Shown here in pieces: positions 12,276 to 23,650 of a stretch of 64,000 nucleotides of DNA. Position numbers and translations under genes: made by a program. Under the pieces are notes generated by a model. That model made no database searches, was not told the DNA's origin, and worked only from the letters and a program-made list of their open reading frames with translations. The number at the start of each line of letters is the position of its first letter. Positions within the stretch are counted from its first letter, which is position 1. Source of the stretch: Camillea tinctor (Eukaryota > Ascomycota > Sordariomycetes > Xylariales > Xylariaceae); NCBI GenBank assembly GCA_022578605.1, contig MU394097.1, positions 1 to 64,000 of the forward strand, given 5' to 3'.

Positions 12276-12780
12276 AAAGGGGGTGGTTAGGTATTTCGCT
12301 TTTTGCGCGGGAAGGGCGCGGAGGCAGGTAGGCAGAGGGGAGTAGGAATTCTTGTCAATAACTAGCTAGTCACTGGGTTTAGTTTCTCTCCCTTAACTTG
12401 AAAAGTAGTTGATGAGTGAGTGGCTATAGGGATCTAAAGAAGCAGAGGAATAAGGGTGGTGCTTTCTTGGGCTATGCGTTCATATGTCTCACGCGCCATC
12501 ACTAGGTGCCGTGATAAATAATCTTCAAGACTGGATTCCAACTTCAACTGCTTAGGTTAGACAAGTTTAACACCCCCCTTTCCTCCTATTATCTACAGTG
12601 ATCCTCCTACAAACTCGGCGACGATCGAATGTGCGGATTCATCTTATGACAACTTTTCTCACATGAGAAATATCACGAGAACCTGCGTGGAATAATAGGA
12701 AATGTACAACGCATAAGACTCAATACAGACTACATATTTACCCAAACACAGAACCACCCCCCTTCCCCCCTTTTCCTTAT
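12276..12780. other. Convergent 3' intergenic region
   Basis: These 505 bases lie between two converging stop codons and contain no ORF of note. They presumably hold the polyadenylation sites of both flanking genes. No clear single terminator motif was recognised. Confidence 0.5.
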
Positions 12781-14694
12781 CTACGGCAGCTCCCCCTGCA
12801 CCGCCCAATAAACCACATAGTTAAACCCCTGCGCATCGTAAAACGGCCCCAAATCCACCGCCTGCCCATCCGCCGTCGCGCCGCTGAACTCCAGGCTACC
12901 CCCGCTCTTCTGCTTCAGCGATCCCAGGTCCAGCACCGGCGCCGCGCTGCCCACCGCGACATCCCCGTAGTTACCCGCTAGCACGGTGGGCCCGTACGCC
13001 ACCGCCGCCAGCGTCTGGTTGTCGTTCGCGGGAACCACGCGCAAGCCCATGGGCAGCGTCACCGTGACCGTGTCGCCGGGGGCCCACGTGCGCGACACCG
13101 TCGCGTACCGGCCCGGCGCGGCGTCCGCGGGCGTCGCCTCCGCGCCGTTCACCGCGATGGACGCACCGCCCGCCACCCACCCCGGGATGCGGATCTTGAG
13201 GTCCCAGGCGCCGCTGCCGCCGATGGTCAGGGTGGTGGTGTCTCCCGCGGGGTAGCTCGTGGTCTGGGTTACGGTCGCGCCGCGCGCGGCCCACGTCAGC
13301 TTCGAGGGCGTGAACAGGTTGACGTAGAGCGTCCTGTCGTCGCCCGACCGCCCGTACACCGAGTCCGCGAGCTTGGTGTTGGTCTCGACCCCGGTCCCCT
13401 GGCAGCACCAGAACGACTCGTAGTCCGTGCTCCAGGTGCCGCCGCCCCACGCGGGGCCCACGCCGCGGCGGCCGCCCGGGTTCAGCGGCGTGAAGTACGT
13501 GATGTGCCCGTGCGCGCTGCTCGGGTCCTGCTGCCCCAGCAGGTGGTTGAGCAGCGCCCGCTCGTAGAAGTCGAAGAACTTGGGGTCCGGGTCCACGGTC
13601 CAGAGCTCGCGCGTCAGCTTCAGCATGTTGTACGAGTTGCACGCCTCGGCCGTGTCGTTGTCCAGCCACTCTGCGATGGCGTTGGCGTCGTGGAAGTGCT
13701 CCGCTTCGCTGTTGCCGCCGATGGCGTACGAGTGCGCGCTGACGGTGATGTTCCACGCGTTCCGGGCGATGTCCAGGTACCGCGTGGTCCCGGTTTGCTT
13801 GTACTCGTGGATGGCACCGATCCATTTCGGCACCTGAGTGTTCGCGTGCAGGCCGCTCAGCTTGTCTTGGTCGGCTGCTAGTGGAGTGAAGACGGCGGCA
13901 TGGTCGAACCGCTGAGCTGCGGTCAACCATTGGCTGTCCCCGGTCCAGTAGTAGATCTCGGTCAAGACGTCGTTCATGCCGCCAAACTCGGTCTCCAGTT
14001 GGGCTTGCATGACACTAGTACTCAATTTGCTAGTTCGTGTGTTCACCCATCCTGCCAGCGATAGCAAGACGTCTTTGGCATTGGTGTCGCCGATATGTCG
14101 CCACACATCAAGCAGACCTGCTAGGGTCTTATGGATGACATAGTAAGGGACGTTGCCGTTGCTGAGTGTTCGGGCCTCTAAGGCATTGAAGTCGGACTCG
14201 GGGAAGCCAGACAGATACCCCGTGGCGAACCCGGCATTCGCATTGTTAGCCTGGCACTTAGCCAACTCGGCGACAAAGTAGGTAGCCCGATCGCGACATT
14301 CAGTATCCTGAAGAGTCGCCCAGCACTGAGACCAGGCCGTGAGCACATGTCCTTGCATGTGAGAGCGGAAAGGGAACGTTGGGTCGTCCCATCCACCACA
14401 TGCCTCGGCCCCATTCGTGGACAGTTTATGGTTTGCACGGAAATTGTATAGCAACCTCTCAACATCGACGGACTTGAGGTATGCAAGTGTGCGGTCCTGG
14501 TTTTCCAGCCATCGGCTATCCGTGAGTTGGATCTGGCTCAAGTCGAATAAGTATGCCGACACGCCCGTCTCTGTTCGGGCAGGGGGCACAGCCTGGCCCA
14601 GGACGGGCGAGGCATTGAGAACGATAGTGCCAAGCAGGGCGACTGAAGCGGTCAAGGCCCCGAAGATGCCCTGGCAACCTTGAGTCTTCATCAT
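12781..14694 (-). CDS. Secreted GH127-type beta-L-arabinofuranosidase
   Basis: The single-exon gene encodes 637 aa. An N-terminal signal peptide (about 1-34, hydrophobic SVALLGTIVLNAS) is followed by a full DUF1680/GH127 (alpha/alpha)6-barrel and C-terminal beta-sandwich. Family zinc/catalytic elements are visible: a Glu in GGNSEAEHF (E332), Cys352 in EACNSYNMLKLTREL, and the adjacent pair Cys430-Cys431 in FWCCQGTGVE. In characterised GH127 enzymes one of these cysteines is the nucleophile and three cysteines plus Glu hold Zn2+. Such enzymes release L-arabinose from beta-linked arabinofuranosides of plant cell-wall glycoproteins and polysaccharides. The length is typical. The central and C-terminal parts are very GC-rich and resemble actinobacterial relatives, so ancient transfer is possible; a related family (GH146 or another DUF1680 clade) cannot be excluded. 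Confidence 0.88.
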   Translation of the reverse strand: MMKTQGCQGIFGALTASVALLGTIVLNASPVLGQAVPPARTETGVSAYLFDLSQIQLTDSRWLENQDRTLAYLKSVDVERLLYNFRANHKLSTNGAEACGGWDDPTFPFRSHMQGHVLTAWSQCWATLQDTECRDRATYFVAELAKCQANNANAGFATGYLSGFPESDFNALEARTLSNGNVPYYVIHKTLAGLLDVWRHIGDTNAKDVLLSLAGWVNTRTSKLSTSVMQAQLETEFGGMNDVLTEIYYWTGDSQWLTAAQRFDHAAVFTPLAADQDKLSGLHANTQVPKWIGAIHEYKQTGTTRYLDIARNAWNITVSAHSYAIGGNSEAEHFHDANAIAEWLDNDTAEACNSYNMLKLTRELWTVDPDPKFFDFYERALLNHLLGQQDPSSAHGHITYFTPLNPGGRRGVGPAWGGGTWSTDYESFWCCQGTGVETNTKLADSVYGRSGDDRTLYVNLFTPSKLTWAARGATVTQTTSYPAGDTTTLTIGGSGAWDLKIRIPGWVAGGASIAVNGAEATPADAAPGRYATVSRTWAPGDTVTVTLPMGLRVVPANDNQTLAAVAYGPTVLAGNYGDVAVGSAAPVLDLGSLKQKSGGSLEFSGATADGQAVDLGPFYDAQGFNYVVYWAVQGELP

Positions 14695-15824
14695 GACGGG
14701 TACTTAATGCGTGTGCCTCGAAGAGGATGTCGTTTCCCTTAAGACATGACAATCTGGGTTGAAAAAGCCACGCGGAAAGTTGACGGCGACGAACGACCGT
14801 ATCACGCTGGAACTTATATGAGATTATGTCTCCATGGCTCGGTAGAATTCACATCAGCGCCTAATGGGAATAGGTCTGAGGGTCGGCCACGAGCGCATAA
14901 CCCTAGAACGGGTATAGGCCCGGCCCTCGTATTCAGCATGGTTGATGGAGACAGCCATAAATAAACCGGGTTCTCCAATCACGAGACCAAGCAGTGTGGG
15001 AGGGCCAGGGGAACATGGCCCCAAAGTGGTGATGGTGCTTGTTGATGAACAATAATCCCACTACTCGGCATTAAGGTCGCGATCTGTTGGAGAGAGAACG
15101 TTGCTTTCCCCGCAACTTCAGGGGGGAGTGCGGAGAATAGATGATAGGCACGGTAGTGTAGCTGGGGGCTAGTGGTGTCGTTCATTGGTGCGCATGTTTG
15201 ATGTTGCGGTTACTAGGAAGACTTGAACAACATATCATAGTGCACTACTATAGATTTCAATGCTGGTGTACCTGAATCAATCACACCATTCTCGTAATCA
15301 AGGTTGATCTGGATAGTAGTAGGTATATACCAGGGTAAGTTAGGTTAGTAAGTAATGCCGTATAGAATTCCTTGGATTCAACTCACTATTTATTTATTTA
15401 TTTTTAACCATTGCTTGATGCATAGGTATTGATCTGTCTCACTTATACACCTCTCATATACTTATGCTGTTTAAATGATACTTATTATTATAAGTCAAAA
15501 ATATAAACTAAAAAACCCCAAAGTTCGGCAACTCGGACACTAAAACACACTCTAATTTTAGTGTACGATCATTGACGTCAATAGAGCTTATGTAAAGTTT
15601 AGTGTAGATTAGATAGCAGCTGTTCTCTTTTGGGGTAATACATAGGTAGTGTTCCTCAAAAATTCTGAACAAGGGTTCACTTGCGAGCTTCATAATCTAT
15701 GACCTGCACATCTCTCAATAAAGAAAGAAGACAAGAAAAAGAAAGGAAAGAAAAAACTTTCATTATACGTTCAATATAATATATATTCTACAGGTATATA
15801 TGTTAGTAAAACGAGTCGCCCCTC
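14695..15824. other. Intergenic region, 1.1 kb
   Basis: This separates the divergent GH127 and DHH genes and probably holds both promoters. Base composition falls sharply to AT-rich between about 15200 and 15800, including TATTTATTTATTTATTTTT at about 15389. No ORF with recognisable content is seen. Confidence 0.45.
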
Positions 15825-17489
15825 ATGAAGGGTGGAATCTGGAAACATCATGGGCTTCTCATGAGAAAACCGCAAATCCAACTCCGCTATTCATATTCAC
15901 ATCTCGCTCCCGCATCCCTTAAAGCGCATATACAATCACCGCTCTCTACGAGTACCATAGCTCAAGGGCGACTACGAGCTGAATATGGACCCTATATAGT
16001 ACATGGTCCTTTTAATTCCAAAAATATGAGGCGTCTCGCCTCGACGGCCCCTTGGTGGGCGGAGGCAGCGCCAAAGCCTCCCCAAAAGGCCAAGAAACCC
16101 AAGATAGAGATTCCGGCGTACCACCTCACACCGTCAGTCACGGACCCGGAAACGGGTGAAATCGTCTGGCCCGCGCCGCGGGATCAGATATCACGTGCAA
16201 GAGATTTCATCCAGGAGTGGTAAGTTGACTTGGGAGGCAGAGCCCACCCGGAAGAATATGAACCCCTGTGATGAGGATATATTACTTACTGATTCTTATT
16301 CCTTGTGTCGCCGCGTAGCGTGGCCGCTCAACAGCCCACTCTCATCGTCCCAGACAAAGACGCCGATGGCCTGAGCTCCGGGGCTATTTTGCGCCGCACG
16401 CTTATACTGCTCGGGCTGGACCCGGCCCTGATATCCGCGCACCTCCTGCAAAAGGGCAACGACGTGCATGCAGCCGACGAGCGCGCCGCCATGGCCACCC
16501 ACAAACCGGCATACATCTTCGTGCTTGACCAGGGGTCTCAGCGCTCTCCCCCTATCATCGATGCGCCGCACAAAGCCCTCTTGATTGACCATCACTGGGC
16601 CCGCGACGACACCGACTTCCCCGAAGGCGCCCTCCACGTGTCTTCATGCCGCTGCCCGCCAGTAGCTACCAGCGCGCTTCTTACGTACACCATTTGCGCG
16701 CCTCTGCACCCTGACGTGCCTAAGACGTGTGCCTGGCTCTGCGTCCTAGGCACGCACGGCGACCTGGGCACGTCGATCAAGTGGGATCCTCCTTTTCCCG
16801 ACATGAAAGACACGTTCAAGATCTACACCAAGACCACCATTAACAAGGCCGTGGCGCTCGTCAACGCACCACGCCGTACTCCGGCCTACAACGTTCCGGA
16901 AGCTTGGGCCGCACTTATCGCGGCGAATTCGCCCGGCGACCTGCTGGTGAACAACGATCTGCTGGTTGCACGTGCCGTGGCCGGCGCCGAGTTGAAGCGG
17001 TGGTCACACGAGCGCCCGAGGTTTTCGAGGGACGGGCGCTTCGCAGTGTTTCGCATCAACTCCCCGGCACAGATACACAACGTGATCTCCACGCGCTGGG
17101 CGGCGTTCCTCACGTCGCCCCGGCTCGAGGTGATCCTTGTCGCTAATGAGGGCTACTTGCCCGGGAAGGTCAACTTTTCGTGTCGCGTCCCACAGAACGT
17201 CAGGGCGCGTGATCCGCCTATAGACATAATAGCAATATTGATGGACCTGGTGGACAGGGCCAAGAATCCTACCTTGAAAGAGAGGCTCGGCGAATCGTTT
17301 GCTAGAGGGCACAAGCAGGCTAGCGGGGGGATAGTACCAAAGGCTGAGTTTGAGGAACTCATGGAAATCATTGGGTTTTGGAAGGCGGTGGAAAAGACCG
17401 AGGCGACAGCGGAGACGACGACGGAGAGCGTGGTGCCCGAACCGCCGAACACGATTATGAATAATTTTGAGAAACAGCCAACTGGTTAG
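15825..17489 (+). CDS. DHH-family phosphoesterase
   Basis: There are two exons, 15825-16219 and 16319-17489, encoding 521 aa if the first ATG is used. The 99-nt intron (GTAAGT..CGTAG) splits codon 132. Motif I, DKDADGLSSG (D144, D146, D148), and the signature DHH (222-224, LLIDHHW) are both present, followed by a GTHGDLG segment and a C-terminal region with the RecJ/DHHA1-like stretch GKVNFSCR and SGGIVP. DHH proteins are Mn2+-dependent phosphodiesterases acting on nucleic-acid ends or small nucleotides; the substrate here is unknown. Internal ATGs at 15861 or 16026 are alternative starts; the residues after 16026 (MRRLASTAPWWAEA) could be a mitochondrial leader. The C-terminal tail is Glu/Thr-rich and probably disordered. 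Confidence 0.82.
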
Positions 17490-17703
17490 AAAAAAAATAA
17501 ACCAAGGTAAAGAAAGGAATAGATCATCAGTTGAAGGGATTATGTCAATTGATTTGATTGGGGCTGCGTAACGGTGTGGTACAGGTTGACATATCAACTC
17601 CAATGAGTCTTGCCTACTGGGTTGATAATATTTACTATTTATCGAGCTTGAAATTCGGATGTGATTTGGGTAGGAGTCTTCTTACATTTACGGCCTATCC
17701 TAT

Positions 17704-18631
17704 CTACTCGATTCCTCGACGTCGGAGACCTTTAACGTGGTAATCGAACCACTGTAAAGCCTGGAGAAGGGCTTGCTCTTTCGCAAACTTAGCTCGGCGG
17801 TTACCGGTTTCGGCTCGGACAGCAAATCCATGGACAACATCTGAGTATAGGGTCACTTGGAACATCTTTTTGCTCTGGCGCAAGAGTCTTTCGGTCTGGT
17901 GTCGACGATCGGTGGTGAAGACCTCATCGTTATCTGGGGTTAAATGGGATGATTAGTTGAGCGAAGAATATGAACTATCTACCTGCTTAGAAAAGGAAGG
18001 GGATAGGGAGTAGACGATAAGGAGCTCAACATACCAGCGCAAGCTAAGCTCAACGGGCCCTCGACTTCAAGAACATCCTCCGCTTCCATGTTGCTGGGGT
18101 GGGCCACGAATCCGGCCTGAAAGATGTCCGGCTTCAAGAAACGAGCGACATAACGACCACCTAAGCAATATCCAGCCGCGCCAATCCTCTTACACCCGAT
18201 GCGGCTCATCTCCTGTAGGATGGTGGAAATAACGGGATCGATGTGCTTGGGAAGGTGGTTCTTGAGCCAGGCGTCGACGTCAAAGTCGTCAGGGCGGTTC
18301 AGAGACACAGCGTCGCCCTGGAACAGGTCGGGCATGACGACGAAGTAGCCGTTGGCGGCGAAGTTGTCGGCTAGCAGCTGGTTGTTGACAAACTTGTGGC
18401 CCATGACGTCGGTTAGAATTAGGATGGCGTATTCTTTAGATCTTCCCGGAGGCACGGCGTAGTAGGTTGAGACTAGAGATTTGTTTTTTTTTTTGGTTAG
18501 TAAAAATAGGGAGTAGGTGTAGGTGTAGTGGGGAATATAGCTGGAATTAACTCACTTCCTTCAATGCTCCGGATCCTGCCTTTGGGTTCCCCGTGATGGA
18601 GGTGCCCAGTCGTACAGGCTGCTGATAACAT
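17704..18631 (-). CDS. Dienelactone hydrolase family protein
   Basis: There are three exons on the minus strand (18631-18556, 18472-18035, 17933-17704), giving 247 aa, the usual length of the family. Both introns (83 and 101 nt) have GT..AG ends and all phases agree. The N-terminus carries the fungal DLH signature ACTTGHLH. The nucleophile elbow is GYCLGG with Cys128; DNDEVF and VVHGFAV near the C-terminus supply the likely Asp and His of the Cys-Asp-His triad. The family hydrolyses dienelactones and other small esters in the cytosol (for example in aromatic degradation); the actual substrate is unknown. The first exon is only 76 nt, and its ATG at 18631 begins the conserved signature, which fixes the start. 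Confidence 0.88.
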
Positions 18632-18815
18632 GCTGATGGCTTGCAGGAGTGGGCAAGGGAGGTACGTGTCTTTCCGAAAGGGAAGGGGCCTACAGATGCA
18701 GAGGTAGATATCGTCAAGTACCGTATTTACTTGTTCATGGATTCGGCCAACGTTGATATCTTGAGCTAAAATATATTCCTGGAGAGGTGGTCTTCAAGAG
18801 AAGGATGTCAGGGGA

Positions 18816-18840
18816 AGTGAGTGAGTGAGTGAGTGAGTGA
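18816..18840. repeat. (GAGT)n microsatellite
   Basis: Six tandem copies of GAGT/AGTG are visible in the upstream region of the dienelactone hydrolase gene. Confidence 0.85.
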
Positions 18841-18942
18841 ACAAGTAAGTGATGATTGTTGGGAAATAAAACTTTAGGTACCTAGGTATGTAATATTATC
18901 TTCTTGTAGAAAATGGAAGAAGAGGAGAAGAGATAGATGGAT

Positions 18943-18959
18943 AGAGAGAGAGAGAGAGA
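18943..18959. repeat. (GA)n microsatellite
   Basis: An uninterrupted AGAGAG run is followed closely by a TATC/TATG tetranucleotide array. Confidence 0.85.
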
Positions 18960-19802
18960 AACAAAGTAAACAGAGGAATTGTATGTACATAGGTACGTAT
19001 CTATGTATCTATGTATCTACATAGTGAATACCTCCTGCCTCGTTTTACAATATCTACGATCAGGCACCTGCCCACCTGCCCACCTGCGACTTCTTATGTA
19101 TATCCAGATTGTATAATCATGTAAGGTTATCCTTGTATCTAGGGATACATGTATTATTTTATGACTCGTTAGTTTCACTTCAACTTCAAAGTCGAGATCT
19201 TGCATTCAACACTTTACTCTATTATTGGTCTTCTAATCTATCTACGATATTTGCCTCTAACCAGACAACGCATGCAGCCACCACCTATGGCCTTTCAAGG
19301 AATCCATCACCGTGTTTGAGGAAGGAGGGGAAGGGGAGGAATTGGAATGGTGTCGTGGGTGGCGTTTAGGATATGTTTATTTCTTTCCTCTTTATTCTCC
19401 TTTTTCTATCAATTTTTTTTATACATGGATTAGCGGGCTTCTCTTGCAAAGAGGAAATAGGTGGGTTTGAAATGGAACATCGTACACTGTTTGACATACT
19501 ATTAGTAGATCAATTCTGTGAGCATGAATATAACGGTGTAGGTATAAAACCTAGGGTTGAGGCTGATATCAAGAGTAGGTGTAGAGAGAGTTTATTTTCC
19601 CCTATCGTGACATGATTGTAAACCACAGCTTCTATTCCTGTTAGAACATGCCGACTTGACCTGCAATAATAACAAAACGGACTTTTCTTTTCTTCCTTCG
19701 ACCTAACTCTATGTATGTCCTTATCCCATTCCACTGCATACTATCCTACATAACCCCGTCTCTCATATGTTCAATCCATCTCTACTCATTCACTAAAAAC
19801 CC

Positions 19803-20360
19803 CTAAAGCTTCCCCACCCCCTTCAACCCCTCCTCCCCATCCACCAGCACGCACCACCCAGCATGCCCCGCGCCCCCATCCCCCGCCACCACCTCCCCGC
19901 CGTAACCCCCCTGCCCCCGCGCATACAGCAGCACCTCGTCGTCCCACGTGCCGGGCTGCAGCCACACGGCCGGCACGCCGAGCCGCTTCGCCTCGCGCAG
20001 CACCTCGAGCGTCGCCGGCGGCGGCGTGATGATGGACACCGAGGTGTGGGCGGGGTCCGGCAGCGCCGAGAGCGACGGCAGAGTGGCCAGGGGCTCCGGC
20101 GACGAGGGCGTGCTGATCGACGGCGTGGTCGGGTTGATGGGGGTTACGGGGAGCGAGTGCGACGTGTACCAGGATAGGACTATAAGGGGGGGGGGTTAGT
20201 AAGTATGGGAGGTTATGCAGAGGGGGATGGAGGCGAGGGACATGTGCTGCTGGAATTGCTACTTACCCTTGTGCCCGAACTTGGCGGGGTTGGAACTAGC
20301 GCCGACAACGGCGAAGTGAGGCGAGGAGAAGAAGGCCTTGACGGAGGCTTGGGTGGTCAT
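19803..20360 (-). CDS. CoA-binding Rossmann-fold protein (YccU-like)
   Basis: There are two exons on the minus strand, 20360-20267 and 20179-19803, giving 156 aa; the 87-nt intron (GTAAGT..TTATAG) preserves the frame. The N-terminus has the nucleotide-binding loop AVVGASSNPAKFGHKV, the middle carries SVSIITPPPATLEVLREAK, and VPAVWLQPGTWDDEVL lies near the C-terminus. This is the complete layout of the small CoA_binding domain related to the N-terminus of succinyl-CoA ligase alpha. Its cellular role is poorly known. The ATG at 20360 immediately precedes the conserved domain; an in-frame extension further upstream lacks an ATG or domain. It is divergent from the methyltransferase gene. Confidence 0.85.
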
Positions 20361-21240
20361 CTTGATAAGGCGGATGGTGCTTATGTAGTATGTAGTGTTT
20401 TGTATTTGGTTGATTCTGCTGTTGTTATTTATCAATGGGATATGGCTTGTATGTGTGTATTGTACTATGTTGTGTATGCGACTTGGAGTAGTTGGCGTAG
20501 GTAAATAGATAAAAATCTCGTTCTCAAGTTGCAAGAGAGAAGAAAAGGACTTTGCTACGCCTTTAAATACTTTAGCTAAAACCTTACGTTAGATTGATAC
20601 AACCAGCCTAGCAAGCTCCTTCAATGTTCAACCATGCGCCCTTTCCTTATATGCGACCCTACGGACGAATCTGGAAACTTCAATGGAAAGGATGACTTCC
20701 TTAACACGCACAAAAATGCAGGGTCCGATGACGAAAGTTGGACCAGAGGGCTTGGCAGCATAGGTACTGTATATATAGTATGGAGCGGAGTACTATATAA
20801 CCTACTAAGGAAGTACCTGCTACTTACTACATTAGCTAGCTAACCTAGGTTAGGTTACTCCTTTTGCTTTACCTCCGCCGAAGGATCTCGGCTTGTCGGT
20901 GATACCTCCTCACTTAGACTCAGACTAGCAGGTAGTGCTCTGTAGTACTGCTTAAAGTTAAAGTTACATATAGCTTCCATCTTCCAACAGGAAATATCCG
21001 AGAGACATACTATTCGTTTCTTTCTTTCTGTGAGGATCTGTTAGGTTTCTTTTTTTCTTTTTCTTCTTCTTCTTCAAGTTTCTTTTTTTGTCTCCGCACC
21101 TCAACAGTTTTAGATTCATCATATGCGTGTACAAGACCTACATGTAGTAGTAACAAGGTTACAGTCGTTGGTATCACTAGGGTGGGAGGGCTTGCTGCTG
21201 CTTACTTAGCTGTTACAGTCAGCAGTGGTAATCTGCCAAG
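20361..21240. promoter_or_regulatory. Divergent intergenic region
   Basis: These 880 bases lie between the start codons of the CoA-binding gene (minus) and the methyltransferase gene (plus), and so probably hold both promoters. They include GGTTAGGTTA near 20850 and a CTT-rich run at about 21048-21080. No specific operator is recognised. Confidence 0.45.
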
Positions 21241-22240
21241 ATGGCGACATTCGCGTTAGTAGCAGTTCACCCTACCACTTGTCTCTGCCCTACACCGTCA
21301 CCACCTTCGCTGATAATAAAACAGCCGGTCCACATTCTCCGCCAGCACCTATGCGGCCTTCCGGCCCACGTACCCCCCCTCGCTGTTCCGTACCGTCTTA
21401 AGCTTCCACCAGCTGCCCATTGCCACTCCCCCTTATCCTCCTCCCCAGGGCACCGCGCTGCTGGACATAGGCTGCGGCCATGGCCTCATCGCGCGGGACC
21501 TGAGCCCGTACTTCGCCTCCGTCGTCGCCATTGACCCCTCGCCCGGCATGATCGCCGAGGCACGGCGCCGCACGGACTTGCCGGCCGTCTCGCTCTTCCA
21601 GGGCGGCGTGGACGATATCTCGGTCCTGATGCATTCCGCGTCGGTGGACATGGCGGTGGCCGGGCAGGCGGCGCACTGGTTCGACTACCGGCGCGCCTGG
21701 CGGAAGCTGGCGAGCGTGGTGAAGCCCGGCGGCACGCTCGCCTTCTGGGGGTACAAGGACAACGTGCTGATCGGCAAGGAGCAGGCCACCGCGATCATGG
21801 AGCGGTTCGTCTACGGGCAGGGTGAGGTGGCCCCCGGCTGGCAGGGTATGGGCCCGTACTGGGAGCAGCCCGGGCGCAATATCCTGCGGAATCTGCTCCG
21901 GGAGGTGCGCCCGCCCGAGAGCGAGTGGAAGGATGTCACGAGGTTGGAGCACGAGCCAGGACGGATGAATGACCCGGAGGAGACGTACTGGCTAAGGAAG
22001 ACGATGAAGCTGGGTGAGGTGGAGGGCTACACGAGGACGTTTAGCTGCTTCAGCGGGTGGAAGGATGCACACCCGGAGAAGAAGAGTAGGGCGGAGGGTG
22101 GCGACGGCGATATCGTCGATGTTATGTGGGGCCACATGGTCGAGGCCGTGCCTGAGTGGAAGGCATTGGGGGAGCGGTGGAGAGAGGCCGAGGTGGTCAG
22201 TGATTGGGGCACTTATATATTGATGGCCCGCCGACGATGA
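21241..22240 (+). CDS. SAM-dependent class I methyltransferase
   Basis: The proposed exons are 21241-21254 and 21325-22240, giving 309 aa. The tiny first exon (14 nt) and 70-nt intron (GTTAGT..AACAG) were chosen because they join in frame to give MATFARSTFSASTYAAFRP, the usual start of this family. SAM motif I is LLDIGCGHG (50-58), the acidic residue after the second strand is in VVAIDPSPGM, and post-I and post-II segments follow (VDMAVAGQAAHWFD, LASVVKPGGTLAFWGY). The protein resembles fungal trans-aconitate 3-methyltransferase/Tam-like enzymes acting on small carboxylic acids; that substrate is inferred. Codon use is GC-rich. The splice structure of the first exon is the weakest part of the model. 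Confidence 0.8.
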
Positions 22241-23650
22241 TGCTTTGCCTACCCATCATCTATTTATCTATTTACCTACATACCGATAGCTTTTGTAGCA
22301 TATTTAGATCACTCCCATCCCCTTGTGTTGTTTTTTTTGGGCTACCACATCCATTGGTTGTTTCCGTGTTTACGTGTTTACCACATAGACGTATGTAAGT
22401 GTCAATTGTTTTCAATATACCGGTAGGCAACCTATCAGTGCCAGTAAACTTCAATCAATTATATCTACCCGGGACATACGCAACGTTAATCCCCCAGATG
22501 GGTCGTTTGATATGCAGGCTATATAAAATACTTTATGCACCAAACACTGCACTAATGTAAATGTGGAGTGGATAGGATGTAAATAACCTATGAGGTTTAG
22601 GTAGCTATCCATATTAGCAGGTTTCCCATTACACTATTTACCACCTGATAAGATAAGCTCAAAGCAGGATGAACCCAATTCATGAATATGTATGATCTGT
22701 CCCTTAACATGTCTTAGTGCGTTGTGCAGTGGCGCGCTAGCGTGGTAATAAACAACTGATTGGAATTAGGCGGTTGCCCTGGCGATTTTGTAAGTCCCCA
22801 CAACACCAAAGCAATGACAGCGAAAGCACGCATAAAACAGCACAAGCACAGGCCAGGGGGGGTTAATTGGTTTTGCTACATAGAAAACGTCTTGTCCGCC
22901 TTTTTCTTTTCGACCAACCTTTGAGTTTCGCTTTTTATTTTTCCCTTTATTTTCCTTCCCATCTTTTTTTTTTAACCTTGGAAATTGTTTCCCTAGATTT
23001 TACTATCACAAACCTTGTTGTCTCTTCCTGCAGATCACCTCTTCCTTACACTAATTCCCTCTACAATGGTAAGTTAACTCCGATCCCGCTATTAGGTTTT
23101 GCTATGTACCTTACCCCCCATTCCTCCCCCTCTCCTTCCCCCCTTAAGGCAGTACAAAGGAGTACCTGCGTATACCAGGTCCATGGTAGTGGTCACGTCG
23201 TTTGTTGCTAGGTTGGAGGTAGTAAACAGAGAACCCGAGAGAACCCCTCTGTAACCCCCCAAATCCTGGTTTAGCGCATTTGGAAGGCAGCTGAAAAGCG
23301 CCGACAATGGCAGGCTCAGGGGAAGGACAGGAAGCAGAGAACGGACTGCTTGGTTGCTGTAGTGCGACGGCGTCGGATCACATCATCCTTTTCGCACAGT
23401 CATCACTTTCTTATTCTTGTTCTTGGTCTTTGTTGCCAATTCTTTCTTTCTATTGTTTTCTTGTTCTTTTCATCCCCAAACCTTCAACACAATCCCCCAA
23501 TTCTGTACATCTTTCTGTACTTTGGTGCATCAACCAAATCCTCTCTGTTTTTCATTGATATTTATTCCCATTTTCTCTCTACCCTTTTTTTTTATCACGA
23601 GCTACGAGATAGCAAGATCAAAAAAAAAGAAAAAGAAACAAATAGTCAAC
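22241..23650. other. Intergenic region upstream of CDC4-type gene
   Basis: No gene is supportable here. The right half is strongly pyrimidine-rich (about 22880-23000 and 23390-23600), typical of promoters and 5' leaders of highly expressed fungal genes. A good splice donor follows an ATG at 23066 (ATGGTAAGT), so a spliced 5' leader is possible, but joining that ATG to the main exon would not keep frame at the obvious acceptor. Confidence 0.45.

Larger units (their letters stand above)
18632..19802. other. Microsatellite-rich intergenic region
   Basis: This is upstream of the hydrolase and downstream of the CoA-binding gene. It contains (GAGT)n at about 18816-18840, (GA)n at about 18943-18959, and an imperfect TATCTATG-type array at about 18996-19022. 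No coding sequence was recognised. Confidence 0.5.

Noticed and set aside
12971..13930. Long antisense and overlapping frames inside the GH127 gene
   Set aside because: They are Arg/His/Pro-rich shadows of a GC-rich coding sequence, without their own motifs.
23066..23068. ATG directly followed by a strong donor (ATGGTAAGT) upstream of the light-chain gene
   Set aside because: Splicing to the obvious acceptor before 23651 would not keep frame, and the protein starting at 23651 is already complete against Cdc4. It may belong to a spliced leader.
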